From NCBI RefSeq assembly GCF_963556055.3, contig NZ_CAUVYE020000008.1:620001-684000 (forward strand): DNA of 64,000 nt, in the 5' to 3' direction. Positions 26,209-35,664 of this stretch are shown here, piece after piece. The position numbers were made by a program, and so were the translations under genes. The notes under the pieces were generated by a model. The model saw only the letters and a program-made list of their open reading frames with translations. It ran no database searches and was not told where the DNA came from. How positions within the stretch are numbered: position 1 is the stretch's first letter; each line of letters opens with the position of its first letter. The DNA is from Cohaesibacter sp963556055 (GTDB taxonomy: Bacteria > Pseudomonadota > Alphaproteobacteria > Rhizobiales > Cohaesibacteraceae).

Positions 26209-26700
26209 TCAGTCGGCGGCCTTGATCTGCTTTTCGAAATGCTCGGCAGCTTCATGCTCGGGCAGATTTTCGGTCTCCCATGCTGCTCCGGTATCGGTGA
26301 GCTGTGCTTCGATGCATTCAACAGAGAGACGCAATTCCGCATCCCCCGCAAAGATCACCGAGATGGTGCCATCCGGGCCTTCACCATTGGGCTCGAAGGT
26401 GAGCGCCAGAAGATTGAGCACCGCGTCCTTGGCATCCATGCGGATGTTGCGGCTTTGCACCGAGGTCACGCGGCTGAAATGCAACACCGCCTGATGGCGT
26501 TCGAAACTGGCTTTGCTGCCAAACATGCGGCGCTGTTGCAAGACCGCTTCTTCCCAGGCGAAGCGATTCATCGCCATCACCAACTTGCCCTGTGACTTCT
26601 GCCAGGAGATGTTGCCCACCTTGACCACGGCATCCTGTGTCTGGCTCGAAAGAATATCGAGATCCTCTTTATCCAGAGCTGCGAGTTTGAGCATGGTCAT
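26209..26700 (-). CDS. DUF2948 family protein
   Basis: 163 residues. Starts MTMLKLAALDKEDLDILSSQ and contains QDAVVKVGNISWQKSQGKLV and a VLHFSRVTSVQSRNI segment, features I recognise from the alphaproteobacterial DUF2948 family, whose function is unknown. In many alphaproteobacteria it lies between murA and hisD, as expected from its place just after murA here. AAGGAGAG lies six bases before ATG 26700. Likely co-transcribed with murA (gap 124 bases). Confidence 0.8.
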   Translation of the reverse strand: MTMLKLAALDKEDLDILSSQTQDAVVKVGNISWQKSQGKLVMAMNRFAWEEAVLQQRRMFGSKASFERHQAVLHFSRVTSVQSRNIRMDAKDAVLNLLALTFEPNGEGPDGTISVIFAGDAELRLSVECIEAQLTDTGAAWETENLPEHEAAEHFEKQIKAAD

Positions 26701-26824
26701 GACACTCTCCTTGACTGTCGAAGTGAGAAACGAAAGCCGTTGCTGGCCTTGTCCATCACATAGGCAGAGACGGGGTGAAATGCAAGAGAGGGCATGATTG
26801 TCTCATGCCCGCACTCAGCTGTTT

Positions 26825-28114
26825 TTACGCGGAAATTCGCTCGATGGTGGCGCCACAGGCGCCGAGTTTGTCTTCCAGCCGTTCAAAGCCGCGATCAAGA
26901 TGATAGACCCGGTTGACGGTTGTCTCCCCTTCGGCCACAAGGCCGGCTATGACCAGCGAAACCGAGGCTCGCAAATCGGTTGCCATGACCTGCGCCCCGG
27001 TGAGCTTGTCAACGCCCGCCACATGGGCTTTCTGGCCATCCAGCGAGATCTTGGCACCAAGCCGGGCCAGCTCCTGCACATGCATGAAGCGGTTTTCGAA
27101 AATCGTCTCGGTAATGGTCGATGTGCCGTCCGCCATGGTCATCAACGCCATGAACTGGGCCTGCAAGTCGGTCGGGAAACCCGGAAACGGATCGGTCGCC
27201 ACATCAACGGATTTCAAGGTCGTGCCATTGCGAGCAATGCGGATGCCGTCATCCGTCGGCTCGACCGTGGTTCCCGTTTCTTCCAGCACATCAAGGGCCG
27301 CCTGCAACAGGTCTGCCCGAGCGCCCTTGAGCGTGACATCGCCACCGGTCATGGCAACTGCCATGGCGTAGGTGCCGGTCTCGATCCTGTCCGGCAGAAC
27401 CGCATGGCGGGCACCATGCAACTTTTCCACGCCCTCGATGGTGATCGTGGAGGTGCCTGCACCGGAGATCTTTGCCCCCATCGCAATGAGGCACTCGGCC
27501 ACATCCACGACTTCGGGTTCGCGCGCCGCATTGTGCAATATCATGGTGCCCTTGGCCAGCGTTGCCGCCATCATCAGCACATGGGTTGCACCCACAGAAA
27601 CCCTCGGGAATTTGTATTCGCCACCTTTGAGGCCGTTGGGTGCCTTGGCAACGACATAGCCGTTTTCGATGTCGATTTCTGCCCCCATGGCGCTGAGGCC
27701 ATCAATGAAAAAGTCGACCGGGCGCGTGCCGATAGCGCAGCCACCGGGCAGGGAAACTTCGCAATAGCCCATGCGCGCGAGCAGCGGACCGATGACCCAG
27801 AAGCTGGCACGCATCTTCGAGACCAGATCATAAGGAGCGCATGTATCGATGATCTCGGTGGCCTGAAGATGCACGACCTGACCGGCCATGGAATCCTGAC
27901 CCGGACGCTTGCCCTCGATCATGTAGCTGACCCCGTGGTTCGAAAGGATCTGCTGCAATTGCTGCACATCCCGCAAGCGTGGCAGATTTTCAAGGATCAA
28001 AGGCTCATCAGTGAGAAGCGAGGCGATCATCAGGGGCAGAGCGGCATTTTTCGCTCCCGAAATCGGAATTTCGCCATTCAGCTCGGCACCACCAACAATG
28101 CGAATTGCATCCAT
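26825..28114 (-). CDS. murA: UDP-N-acetylglucosamine 1-carboxyvinyltransferase
   Basis: 429 residues. Transfers enolpyruvate from PEP to UDP-GlcNAc, the first committed step of peptidoglycan synthesis, in the cytoplasm. Start MDAIRIVGGAELNGEIPISG with the KNAALP lysine (Lys22 by E. coli numbering), the fosfomycin-target cysteine in LPGGCAIGTRPVD (Cys115 equivalent), and PGFPTDLQAQFMALM are all present. So the enzyme should be active and fosfomycin-sensitive. Full length for the family (about 420-430). Confidence 0.96.
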   Translation of the reverse strand: MDAIRIVGGAELNGEIPISGAKNAALPLMIASLLTDEPLILENLPRLRDVQQLQQILSNHGVSYMIEGKRPGQDSMAGQVVHLQATEIIDTCAPYDLVSKMRASFWVIGPLLARMGYCEVSLPGGCAIGTRPVDFFIDGLSAMGAEIDIENGYVVAKAPNGLKGGEYKFPRVSVGATHVLMMAATLAKGTMILHNAAREPEVVDVAECLIAMGAKISGAGTSTITIEGVEKLHGARHAVLPDRIETGTYAMAVAMTGGDVTLKGARADLLQAALDVLEETGTTVEPTDDGIRIARNGTTLKSVDVATDPFPGFPTDLQAQFMALMTMADGTSTITETIFENRFMHVQELARLGAKISLDGQKAHVAGVDKLTGAQVMATDLRASVSLVIAGLVAEGETTVNRVYHLDRGFERLEDKLGACGATIERISA

Positions 28115-28281
28115 TTCAAACTCTTTCTGTTCTCGGCCAATATGCTTGGGCCTTATGTCTGTATCTTCCTGCGGGGGGAAGCAAAAGGGCGACCCGAAAG
28201 GGCCTCTGATTTTGAATGATGATAGTCAGAAATCAACAACAATGGCAAAGACTGTTATGAACTCGTCCATCGATGGGTCGG

Positions 28282-28491
28282 TCAGCCAGCCTTGTCTGGA
28301 TCATGCCCGCGGGCGACATCCTCCTCACTGGAGATCTTGCGTGCCCTCATCTGCACTTTTCTGCGCCGCAAATTATCCCTCAAGGCCTGAGACAGACGCG
28401 CCTTGCGATCATCGCCCTTGGCTGCGTTTCTTTTGCCATCATCGCTATGTCCGGGATCCTTGCCTGCCTGCTCGTTCTGAAGGGACGTCAT
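28282..28491 (-). CDS. Small basic protein of unknown function
   Basis: 69 residues, strongly charged: MTSLQNEQAGKDPGHSDDG, then KARLSQALRDNLRRRKVQMR. Short proteins with an L-R-x-N-L-x-R-R-K-x-Q-x-R-x-R core are common near housekeeping genes in alphaproteobacteria, and I think this is one, but it has no known role. No good ribosome site is visible upstream of ATG 28491, so the call is moderate. Confidence 0.55.
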   Translation of the reverse strand: MTSLQNEQAGKDPGHSDDGKRNAAKGDDRKARLSQALRDNLRRRKVQMRARKISSEEDVARGHDPDKAG

Positions 28492-28810
28492 TTGTCTTCG
28501 CTACCATACAAAGCTTGTTGAGACTACGTAAATTGCTTTGGCCGGTTCTATACCAAAAGCCTGCACCAAGAAAGACCTCAATGAGGCCATTTGAAGACCC
28601 TGCGACGCTTTTTTGCAGCCATGGTTTATGTGGAAGGTTTGAAAACGCATGGCCGGGAGACGCTTTATTTTGCTGGCAGGATTTTCACAACTGTCATCAA
28701 ATTCACAAAATTGTTGCCTTTTTTCAAAAACGCGCTTGCATAAACCAATTCTGTATGCAAAAAACCGCCCGCATCGGGTGCTTGTCATCTGACACAGAAA
28801 CCTGTGAAAT
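28492..28810. other. Intergenic region before tRNA-Thr
   Basis: About 320 bases. Contains the start region of the small basic protein (minus) and presumably the tRNA-Thr promoter. No convincing gene. Confidence 0.5.
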
Positions 28811-28879
<69 letters not shown>

Positions 28880-28885
<6 letters not shown>

Positions 28886-29397
28886 TTCTCCTCCCCACGT
28901 TATCATTTCAGATTTACGCATTCAGCGTGGCTATGCCGATTCAAGATTTTCTTATTTCTATGAAAATTCTGTGACTTGGGATGGCGCTGCTGGGTGACGA
29001 TGAAAAGCGCGGGTTACCGCATGATTGACGACTTGTCAGTTTGGTATCGCGCTTTGGGGCTATTCTTGCTGGTTGTGGTGTGCCATGGTTCGCTCTAAAA
29101 TATAGGGAGGATTCACCATGTTTTTCATCAAAATCGGAACCATCATTGCATGGCTTCTTATCGTTGGGGGGGGCCTTAAGGTGGTTATGGCGTCCTGGAT
29201 CGCTTACTCCACCGCGACAAACGAAGCGCGAATTGCCTTTGTGCATCGATATTTGGGGAGTGGTGATACAGGAGAGCATATCGACAAGGGATTGCTTTGG
29301 TTGACAACTGGCGTCGTGATTGGCCTTATTGCTCGAATAGCCAAGTCTTTGCGCAGATGAGGGTTTATGATTGCTTTTCAAGCACCATTCTCCTCCC
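28880..29397. repeat. Direct repeat of the tRNA-Thr 3' flank bracketing 500 bases
   Basis: GCACCATTCTCCTCCC is found at 28880-28895 (last six bases of tRNA-Thr plus flank) and again at 29382-29397. Both copies are followed, 10-12 bases on, by TTTCAGATT. The stretch between them holds one small membrane-protein gene. Confidence 0.8.
29118..29360 (+). CDS. Small two-span membrane protein
   Basis: 80 residues. Two hydrophobic segments: IKIGTIIAWLLIVGGGLKVV (about residues 4-23) and LLWLTTGVVIGLIARIA (about 59-75), with a charged middle (NEARIAFVHRYLGSGDTGEH). AGGGAGG lies at the right distance before ATG 29118. Family not recognised. It sits between two direct copies of the tRNA-Thr 3' flank, so it may have come in with a small insertion. 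Confidence 0.65.
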   Translation: MFFIKIGTIIAWLLIVGGGLKVVMASWIAYSTATNEARIAFVHRYLGSGDTGEHIDKGLLWLTTGVVIGLIARIAKSLRR

Positions 29398-29481
29398 GCT
29401 TTTCCCGATTTCAGATTACACCGAGATGATCGCGTGCGCTTGCCGTTGATGCATCTCGTCGACCGTCATGGTCCGAAAGCT

Positions 29482-30801
29482 CTAAAGGCCGCCTCGGGGC
29501 CAGGCGTTGTGCAGATCATCGATGACGAAGGCATGGCTGTGGCGATGGCTCATCCCTTCATGCTGCTGCATGTGCGGGTGGCTTGCGGGAAGGTCCTTGT
29601 GTTCGTGGGGGATCTCGTCCGGGTCGGATGCAGGCCATAGCCGCATGGCCGCGATCACGCCCAGCATTGCCAATAGGGCCATGACGAGGAAGGTTTGGTC
29701 GAGGCCGAACTGCGCCCCGAACCGGCCTGCCAGCGGGTAGGCAACAAGCCAGCAGGCATGGCTCAATGCAAATTGCGCGGCGAAAAGGGCCGGGCGGTCT
29801 TCCGGATGGGCCGATCTGCGCAACAGCCGCCCGGTGGGCGTCAGTGTCAGGCTATAACCAAAGCCCAGAAAGGCCCACAAACCGATGAGCAAGGACAGCG
29901 ATGTCGCAAGGGGCCCGATCAGCGTCCCAAGGCACAGGGAAGCCGCCCCGCAAACCATTGCAGGGCGCTCGCGAACATGATCAAGCAGCCGCGGCAGCAA
30001 CAGGGCTGCTGTCATGGATCCGCCGCCGAAAGCCGCAAGGGCAAAGGCGACGTCTGTCTGCCCCAGACCGAAGCTTCCCTTGACAATCACCACCGTATTG
30101 ACAATGACCATGGCACCGGCGGCCGATATGGTGAGGTTGAGCGCCAATAGCCCCCGAAGTCGGGGCGTGGCGAGATAGATCCGCAAGCCCCGCGTCGTTC
30201 TCTCATATATGCCCCGCACCCTGGAGGGGGCCGGAGAAGGAAGCGTCGTCGTCGCAACCAGAAGAGCGGAAGCGGCAAAGCCGATAACGGTGCCGCCGAA
30301 CAGCACCGGAAAGCTCACAAGGGTGAGCAGGGCTGCCGCCAGCATCGGTGAGAGCAGGCTTTCCAGATCATAAGCCAGCCGCGACAGGGACAGGGCGCGG
30401 GTATAGTCCGCCTCGTCTGGCAGAACGTCGGGAATTGTTGCCTGAAAGGTCGGGGTGAAGCCCGCGGATGCGGATTGCAGCAGGAAAATCAGCAGATAGA
30501 TTTGCCAGATCTCTGTTACGAATGGCAGGGCACACACGACGACGGCCCGGATCAAATCCAGCGAAACGAGCATTGTGCGGCGGGGAACCTTGTCCGCAAA
30601 GACCGAGGCAATCGGTGCCAAAGACACATAGGCAACCATCTTGATCGCCAGCGCAGTGCCAAGCACGACGCCCGCATCCTCTCCGGCCAGATCCCATGCC
30701 AGAAGACCAAGCGCAACCGTGGCAAGACCGGTTCCCACCAGTGCGATGATCTGGGCGGCAAACAGATGGCGATAGGTGCGATTGGCCAGAATGCTCAGCA
30801 T
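29482..30801 (-). CDS. MFS exporter with histidine-rich tail (NreB-like nickel efflux)
   Basis: 439 residues, about 12 membrane spans of the major facilitator type (FAAQIIALVGTGLATVALGL; motif-A-like loop FADKVPRRTML). The cytoplasmic C-terminus has ten histidines in its last 40 residues (HEHKD, SHPHMQQHEG, SHRHSHAF), a feature of the NreB nickel exporters. ATG 30801 is preceded by GAGG and lies eight bases after the stop of a CsoR/RcnR-family sensor, so the pair is one operon under metal control. Export of nickel (perhaps cobalt) is inferred from tail, partner and operator. Confidence 0.75.
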   Translation of the reverse strand: MLSILANRTYRHLFAAQIIALVGTGLATVALGLLAWDLAGEDAGVVLGTALAIKMVAYVSLAPIASVFADKVPRRTMLVSLDLIRAVVVCALPFVTEIWQIYLLIFLLQSASAGFTPTFQATIPDVLPDEADYTRALSLSRLAYDLESLLSPMLAAALLTLVSFPVLFGGTVIGFAASALLVATTTLPSPAPSRVRGIYERTTRGLRIYLATPRLRGLLALNLTISAAGAMVIVNTVVIVKGSFGLGQTDVAFALAAFGGGSMTAALLLPRLLDHVRERPAMVCGAASLCLGTLIGPLATSLSLLIGLWAFLGFGYSLTLTPTGRLLRRSAHPEDRPALFAAQFALSHACWLVAYPLAGRFGAQFGLDQTFLVMALLAMLGVIAAMRLWPASDPDEIPHEHKDLPASHPHMQQHEGMSHRHSHAFVIDDLHNAWPRGGL

Positions 30802-30809
30802 GATCAACC

Positions 30810-31064
30810 TCAAAGAAGCTTTGCCAAGGCACGAAGCTGGTCCAGGTCCTCGCTGTTTGCGCTCAGGCAATGGTCGATATGATCATGGATCAGCGTGCGC
30901 TTGGCCGCGGTGATGGCGCTTTCAACGGCCTGTAACTGCATGGCGATCTCGGTGCAGGGCTTTTCCTGTTCGATCATGTCGATGACATGGCGCAAGTGCC
31001 CGCTCGCTCGCTTGAGGCGCTTTGTGATGGCCGGGTGTGATTGATGTTTCGGTTCGTTTTCCAT
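30810..31064 (-). CDS. CsoR/RcnR-family metal-sensing repressor
   Basis: 84 residues, all-helical. Domain pattern KRLKRASGHLRHVIDMIEQ, EKPCTEIAMQLQAVESAITA, KRTLIHDHIDHCL. The Cys of KPC, and the His and Cys of DHIDHC are the classic metal ligands; N-terminal histidines (KHQSHP) resemble those of nickel/cobalt sensors (DmeR, NreA, RcnR). It would repress its own operon until nickel or cobalt binds. A G-tract inverted repeat, the type of operator these proteins use, sits within 30 bases of the start codon. The exporter gene follows directly. Confidence 0.85.
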   Translation of the reverse strand: MENEPKHQSHPAITKRLKRASGHLRHVIDMIEQEKPCTEIAMQLQAVESAITAAKRTLIHDHIDHCLSANSEDLDQLRALAKLL

Positions 31065-31073
31065 GAAGACAAT

Positions 31074-31094
31074 ATATCCCCCCTGGGGGGATAT
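31074..31094. promoter_or_regulatory. G-tract inverted repeat, operator of the metal-sensor operon
   Basis: Arms ATATCCCCCC and GGGGGGATAT, perfect complements, around a single T. Sensors of the RcnR/DmeR/CsoR group bind G/C tracts flanked by AT-rich inverted repeats. The site lies 10 bases upstream of the sensor start codon, so binding would block transcription or initiation. Confidence 0.85.
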
Positions 31095-31623
31095 GAAAAC
31101 AGCAAATCCACAACTGTCTTGGCCGCTTCACTGAAAGGACCATGGCATGCCTCCCTTTTCCCGTGCTGGAAGATCTTTGACGATACAGACGGGGACCGCT
31201 CTGCTGCCTCTCCGGCACCTTTCTGGCACCGCTAGTGCAGTCGGCAGAAATGAGCTTGCCCAGTCCGCCACTTCGCATCGGGCGTCGGCTGATGGAGACG
31301 CGAGGGGGGGCTGAAAGAGTCCCGCAGCGCAATCTTTGCATCTGTTCAGGTATAAATTTCAATGGGTTGGTAAGCAGATCGCCAATGACGTCAAAGAATA
31401 GAATACAAAAATGCCAATAAATTAGGCATTTCTGGCGAGATTTTCTGGAATACATACAAAAGTATATAGTATTCGCTCTTAAGGGTGGATGGTTAGACGG
31501 TATTGGTTACGCTAGTGTGAAACTGTCAAAGACTCCGAATTCTAATATATCGACCATCAACATGATGTCTTGGTTGCTGGTTTTTGTGTTTATACGTCAT
31601 AGTTTGAACGTGGAGGATGGTAA
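31095..31623. other. Intergenic region upstream of the TAXI transporter gene
   Basis: About 530 bases with no supported gene; AT-rich from 31370 on. A small hairpin AAATGCC / GGCATTT at 31409-31431 is followed on the minus strand by a T run and looks like a terminator with no gene to serve. GGAGG at 31612-31616 is the ribosome site of the next gene. Confidence 0.5.
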
Positions 31624-32589
31624 ATGTTCAAGAAGATAGCGATTGCAGCCACTTTGGTTTGTGCAACGATCCTTTCAGTCCCGGCCAGCGCTCAGGACCA
31701 ACTCCGGTTTTCAGCAGGCCCTCCGGGCGGAAACTGGTTTGCCCTGGGCGGCGCATTGGCAGAAACCTGGTCACAGGCTGGCATTGCAACATCAAGCAGC
31801 ACCGGCGGTGGGGTTTCCAACGTTGTCAATGCCGACCGTGGTAAAACGGATCTCGGCTTTTCTGTCACCGCTCTGGTTGGTGCAGCATCCAAGGGCGCGG
31901 AACCATTCAAGAAACCTCTTGGCAACGTATCCGTTCTGGCCAACGTCTATCGCCAATATACCTATTTTGTAATGCGCAAGGACTATGCCGAGAAGAATGG
32001 CGTCAAATCCGTTGCCGACATCGTTGACAAAAAACTGCCGATTCGTCTGGCAACCCTGAAACCGGGCACCTCGTCCGAATTCGTCATTCGTGCTGCCTTC
32101 GAAAAGGGGCTCGGTGTTGGCTGGAAAGATATCAAGGACTGGGGCGGCACGGTCTCCTTTGCATCCTATTCGGACGGTTCGAACCAGCTAGCCGACAATC
32201 ATCTTGATTGCTTCGCCTTCTCGGTTGGCAAGGCCGCTTCTGTTGTCCTGAAGATCGAAAGCCAGCTCGATGTCGTGATTCTGCCGGTCGACAAGAAGAT
32301 TCTTGACGCGATGACCGAAGCGCTCGGCACGGTTTCCTTCGAGATCGATCCGGAAATCTACAAGTCTGTGACCGAACCTGTTCCCACAATTGGTGACTAT
32401 ACCAGCATCATCGTGCGCTCGGATCTGGATGAAGATACCGTCTTCAACCTGACCAAGACACTTTGGGAGAACAAGGAAACCTTGCAAAAAGGCGTGAAAG
32501 CTGTTTCCGAATTGAACCCTCAGGAAGCCATTCCCGCTTCTGCACCGGCTCATCCGGGCGCTGTCAAATTCTGGAAATCGGTCCAGTAG
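31624..32589 (+). CDS. TAXI-family TRAP transporter substrate-binding protein
   Basis: 321 residues with a signal peptide (MFKKIAIAATLVCATILSVP-ASA, cleavage after residue 23). The mature part begins QDQLRFSAGPPGGNWFALGG, the TAXI signature (G-x-x-G-G-x-(W/Y)-x-x-x-G), with STGGGVSNVV and KPGTSSEFVIRAAFE. It is a periplasmic binding protein for an organic acid or amino acid, handing it to the fused permease encoded 90 bases downstream. The ligand (glutamate, oxoglutarate or another dicarboxylate is usual) cannot be inferred. GTGGAGG precedes the ATG. Confidence 0.92.
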   Translation: MFKKIAIAATLVCATILSVPASAQDQLRFSAGPPGGNWFALGGALAETWSQAGIATSSSTGGGVSNVVNADRGKTDLGFSVTALVGAASKGAEPFKKPLGNVSVLANVYRQYTYFVMRKDYAEKNGVKSVADIVDKKLPIRLATLKPGTSSEFVIRAAFEKGLGVGWKDIKDWGGTVSFASYSDGSNQLADNHLDCFAFSVGKAASVVLKIESQLDVVILPVDKKILDAMTEALGTVSFEIDPEIYKSVTEPVPTIGDYTSIIVRSDLDEDTVFNLTKTLWENKETLQKGVKAVSELNPQEAIPASAPAHPGAVKFWKSVQ

Positions 32590-32679
32590 GACCAGCTCCA
32601 GTTCCATCGTGACTCCGGGCGAGGAGGCCGGGGCCACGATGGTCTTCTTTCTCCCCGCTCATGGCAAAAGGACAGCGGT

Positions 32680-34554
32680 ATGCGCGCGACAGGTTCGATC
32701 GTCCGGAAGATTATCTATATCTACATCCTGGGGGTCGGTTTATTTCACTTATATACATCGGTTTTCGGCAGCTTTGAGGCCTATTTGCAGCGCAGCTTGC
32801 ACCTGAGCATGGTGTTTCCCATGGCCTTCATCCTTTTTCCCATGCGTGCCGCAGAAAAGGATAGCCCGAATGTGCCATGGTATGACTGGCTGCTTGCCAT
32901 CGCCTCGATGGCTCCGGGCCTCTATATCGTGCTCAATTACGAAGCCATCACCTTCCGCATCGTTCAGGTGGATGACGTAACGATTGCACAGCAGGTGCTT
33001 GGGCTTGCTCTGATTTTCTTCCTGCTGGAGGCGACGCGCAGAGTGGTCGGCCTACCCCTTGCCATCATCGTTGGATTCTTTGCCGGCTATATGTGGTTCG
33101 GCAATTTCATGCCCGGCGTCATGAAGGGCTTACCCTTCACTTTTGCCGAGGTGATCGAGGAAATCTACCTCACTGATGAAGGGGTCTTCTCGATCCCGCT
33201 TGGCGTTTCGGCAACCTTCGTCATGGTCTTCCTGATCTTTGGCGGCTTTCTCGAGAAGAGCGGCGTCGGTCAATATTTCATGGACTTCGCCCAGGCCTTC
33301 ACCGGAACCTCGCCAGGTGGCCCGGCCAAGATTTCGGTCGTCAGTTCCGCCCTGTTCGGCTCCATTTCCGGCGCAGCCGTTGCCAACGTCTATGGGACGG
33401 GAACCTTCACCATTCCGCTGATGAAGCGCATCGGCTATCCGGCCTATTTTGCCGGCGCAGTTGAATCGGTTGCCAGTACCGGTGGCCAGATCATGCCGCC
33501 GATCATGGGGGCAGGGGCTTTCATCATGGCGTCTTTCCTTGGCGTGCCTTTCAGCGACATCATCATCGCTGCGATTGTGCCCGCGATCCTCTATTACGGC
33601 GCGGTGCTGCTGATGGTGCATCTGGGGGCGCTCAAGAACAATCTCAGAGGCCTGAGTGAAGAGGATCTGCCAAGCAAGAAACGCGTCTTGTTGCAATCCT
33701 ACAAGCTGCTTCCCATCGTTGCTCTGGTCTATATGCTGCTTTCGGGCTTCTCGCCCATGCTGGCCGCCGCCATCGGCATTCTGGGTGCCTGGCTCGTCTC
33801 GCTGCCAGATCCTGAACACCGCATGGGGCCGATCCGCATTCTGGATGCCATTGTGGCAGGCTCCAAGAATGTGCCCGTGGTTGCCATCGCCTGCGCGGCG
33901 GCTGGTATCGTGGTTGGCTCGGTGTCCCTTACCGGCTTCGGCTTCAAATTTGTCGGACTGGTCTTCTCGCTGGCGCAGGGCATCCCTTTCATAGCCCTTG
34001 TTTTGATTGCCCTTGTCTCGCTCATTCTCGGCATGGGCCTGCCCACCACCAGCGCCTATATCCTGGGGGCCGCCTTGGGGGTTCCTGCCCTGGCCAAACT
34101 CGGCTTTGATCCGCTGGCCGCCCATATGTTCGTCTTCTATTTCGCCATCGTCTCCAACATCACGCCACCGGTCGCGCTGGCGGCCTATGCGGCAAGTTCG
34201 CTGGCGCAATCGGATCCGACGCAAACGGCGGTTCAGGCTCTCAAGCTCGGGATCCTTGCCTTCATGGTGCCCTTCGCCTTCTGCTATGATCTGGGGCTCC
34301 TGTCCAATGCTGACTGGATCGGCAACGGCTTTGCCCTGATCGGTGGCATCGGAGCATTGTTTGCCATGGCCTTTGCCATGCTGGGCTTTATCCGAACGAC
34401 GATCCCGGTCTGGCAACGGGTGATCTTTGCCGCCTTTGCGGTCTTGTGTCTGTGGCCGCTCGCTCTGGTCAAGATCATCGGCGTGGCCGCTGTCGTCGCG
34501 GGCGGGCTGATTTGGGGGCGCAAGATATCCGGAGACAAGACGGTCTCGGCCTGA
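32680..34554 (+). CDS. TRAP transporter fused permease (4TM-12TM)
   Basis: 624 residues, about 15-17 membrane spans. The N-terminal four-span DctQ-like part is fused to the large DctM-like subunit: VSSALFGSISGAAVANVYGTG, ESVASTGGQIMPPIMGAGAF, VSLILGMGLPTTSAYILGAA and IVSNITPPVALAAYAASSLA are the standard DctM motifs. Fused permeases of this type go with TAXI binding proteins, as here. It is Na+- or H+-driven uptake in the inner membrane. A strong terminator follows at 34587. Confidence 0.92.
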   Translation: MRATGSIVRKIIYIYILGVGLFHLYTSVFGSFEAYLQRSLHLSMVFPMAFILFPMRAAEKDSPNVPWYDWLLAIASMAPGLYIVLNYEAITFRIVQVDDVTIAQQVLGLALIFFLLEATRRVVGLPLAIIVGFFAGYMWFGNFMPGVMKGLPFTFAEVIEEIYLTDEGVFSIPLGVSATFVMVFLIFGGFLEKSGVGQYFMDFAQAFTGTSPGGPAKISVVSSALFGSISGAAVANVYGTGTFTIPLMKRIGYPAYFAGAVESVASTGGQIMPPIMGAGAFIMASFLGVPFSDIIIAAIVPAILYYGAVLLMVHLGALKNNLRGLSEEDLPSKKRVLLQSYKLLPIVALVYMLLSGFSPMLAAAIGILGAWLVSLPDPEHRMGPIRILDAIVAGSKNVPVVAIACAAAGIVVGSVSLTGFGFKFVGLVFSLAQGIPFIALVLIALVSLILGMGLPTTSAYILGAALGVPALAKLGFDPLAAHMFVFYFAIVSNITPPVALAAYAASSLAQSDPTQTAVQALKLGILAFMVPFAFCYDLGLLSNADWIGNGFALIGGIGALFAMAFAMLGFIRTTIPVWQRVIFAAFAVLCLWPLALVKIIGVAAVVAGGLIWGRKISGDKTVSA

Positions 34555-34586
34555 CCTCAGGACCGGGCTGGTGCCCACACAAAAAA

Positions 34587-34615
34587 GTCTTCCCCGCGCA
34601 AAAAGCGGGGAAGAC
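34587..34615. terminator. Bidirectional terminator between TRAP and FAH genes
   Basis: Perfect 11-base-pair stem GTCTTCCCCGC / GCGGGGAAGAC with loop GCAAAAA. Poly-A on the left and AAAAAT on the right give U-runs mainly for the minus-strand (FAH) transcript; the stem also ends the TRAP transcript. Confidence 0.85.
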
Positions 34616-34647
34616 AAAAATATCCATCAGAGATCATGTTGAAAGGC

Positions 34648-35382
34648 CTAGGCGCCAGTTCCTTCCAGGCCAACTCCTTCCACAACAGCAAATGACAGAT
34701 TTGCGATTCCCTCCACCCCACAGCGAATGAGATCTCCGACCGAAACGGAATTCACCCCGGCAGGCGTGCCGGTGAAAATGATGTCCCCGGCCTTCAGCTC
34801 GAACTGTCTGGACAGCTCGCAAATGCTTTCCGGGACATTCCAGATCATGTGATCAAGATCGCTGTCCTGTTCGATCTTGCCATTTTTCTCAAGCCAGATC
34901 CGCTTTTGCGCAAGGCTCGGAATACGCTCTGCGGGCACGATGTCCGAAACTGGAGCCGAATGCTCGAAGGCCTTGGCCGCCGTCCATGGCCGCCCTTGCT
35001 TTTTTGCCTCTGCCTGAAGGTCCCGTCGCGTGAAATCAACCCCCACGCCATAGCCGAAAATGAGGCCCGGTGCGTCCTTGAGTGCAATGTCGCGTCCCCC
35101 GGCTTTGAGTGCGACCACCAATTCCACCTCGAAATGCACATCCTCGCTCAGGCTCGGATAGGGAAAGTCCTTGCCGACCACAAGATTGTCGGGGTTTTTC
35201 TGGAAGAAAAAGGGCTTTTCGCGGGTCGGGTCATGGCCCATCTCAAGAGCGTGGGCCGAATAATTGCGCCCGACACAATAGATCCGGCGAACTGGAAAAA
35301 GCTGATCCGAATCCGCAATCGGAATGGTCGGAATTTGCGGCAGCGGGACGGCATAGGGTGTCTGAAGATCGTTGATGCTCAT
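34648..35382 (-). CDS. Fumarylacetoacetate hydrolase family protein
   Basis: 244 residues of the small FAH group (fumarylpyruvate hydrolase/ acylpyruvase type). IYCVGRNYSAHALEMGHDPT at the start, metal-binding acids in DVHFEVELVVAL (E-x-E) and GYGVGVDFTRRD, and a C-terminal AGDIIFTGTPAGV. These enzymes cleave C-C bonds of acylpyruvates with Mg2+, at the end of aromatic or tyrosine breakdown. No catabolic neighbours, so the substrate is open. ATG 35382 is the start; the gene is divergent from the chemoreceptor gene. Confidence 0.9.
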   Translation of the reverse strand: MSINDLQTPYAVPLPQIPTIPIADSDQLFPVRRIYCVGRNYSAHALEMGHDPTREKPFFFQKNPDNLVVGKDFPYPSLSEDVHFEVELVVALKAGGRDIALKDAPGLIFGYGVGVDFTRRDLQAEAKKQGRPWTAAKAFEHSAPVSDIVPAERIPSLAQKRIWLEKNGKIEQDSDLDHMIWNVPESICELSRQFELKAGDIIFTGTPAGVNSVSVGDLIRCGVEGIANLSFAVVEGVGLEGTGA

Positions 35383-35664
35383 GAGGGGCCCTGACAGATT
35401 GAGAAATTTCGAACATGAATGTCCAGTTTAAGTCAGTCTTGGAAAGTTTCGCAACAGATCCAATGCCGTGTTCGACGAAATGCCAAGCGGTGACTCGCAA
35501 TAATCAAATTGGGTATGAGTATTTAATTTACATTCGATTAGGTAGTTTTTGCGATGTTTCAATAGAGCTGAAATATTATATGGATTTATTCTTTGCGAAA
35601 TGTGATTTTTGTATGGAGTAATCCAAAAATTATAGGCTTTAGCAAGTCTTTGAGAGAGCTGATC

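Noticed and set aside
26798..28219. A 473-codon plus-strand frame opposite murA
   Set aside because: Shadow of murA, which is complete with its catalytic cysteine.
31409..31431. Hairpin AAATGCC / GGCATTT as a terminator
   Set aside because: Its T run is on the minus strand, where no gene ends; kept only as a note in the intergenic entry.
33130..34617. A 495-codon minus-strand frame opposite the TRAP permease
   Set aside because: Rich in charged and Gln/Asp/Gly residues with no known motif; it mirrors the GC-skewed codons of the permease, which has all family motifs.
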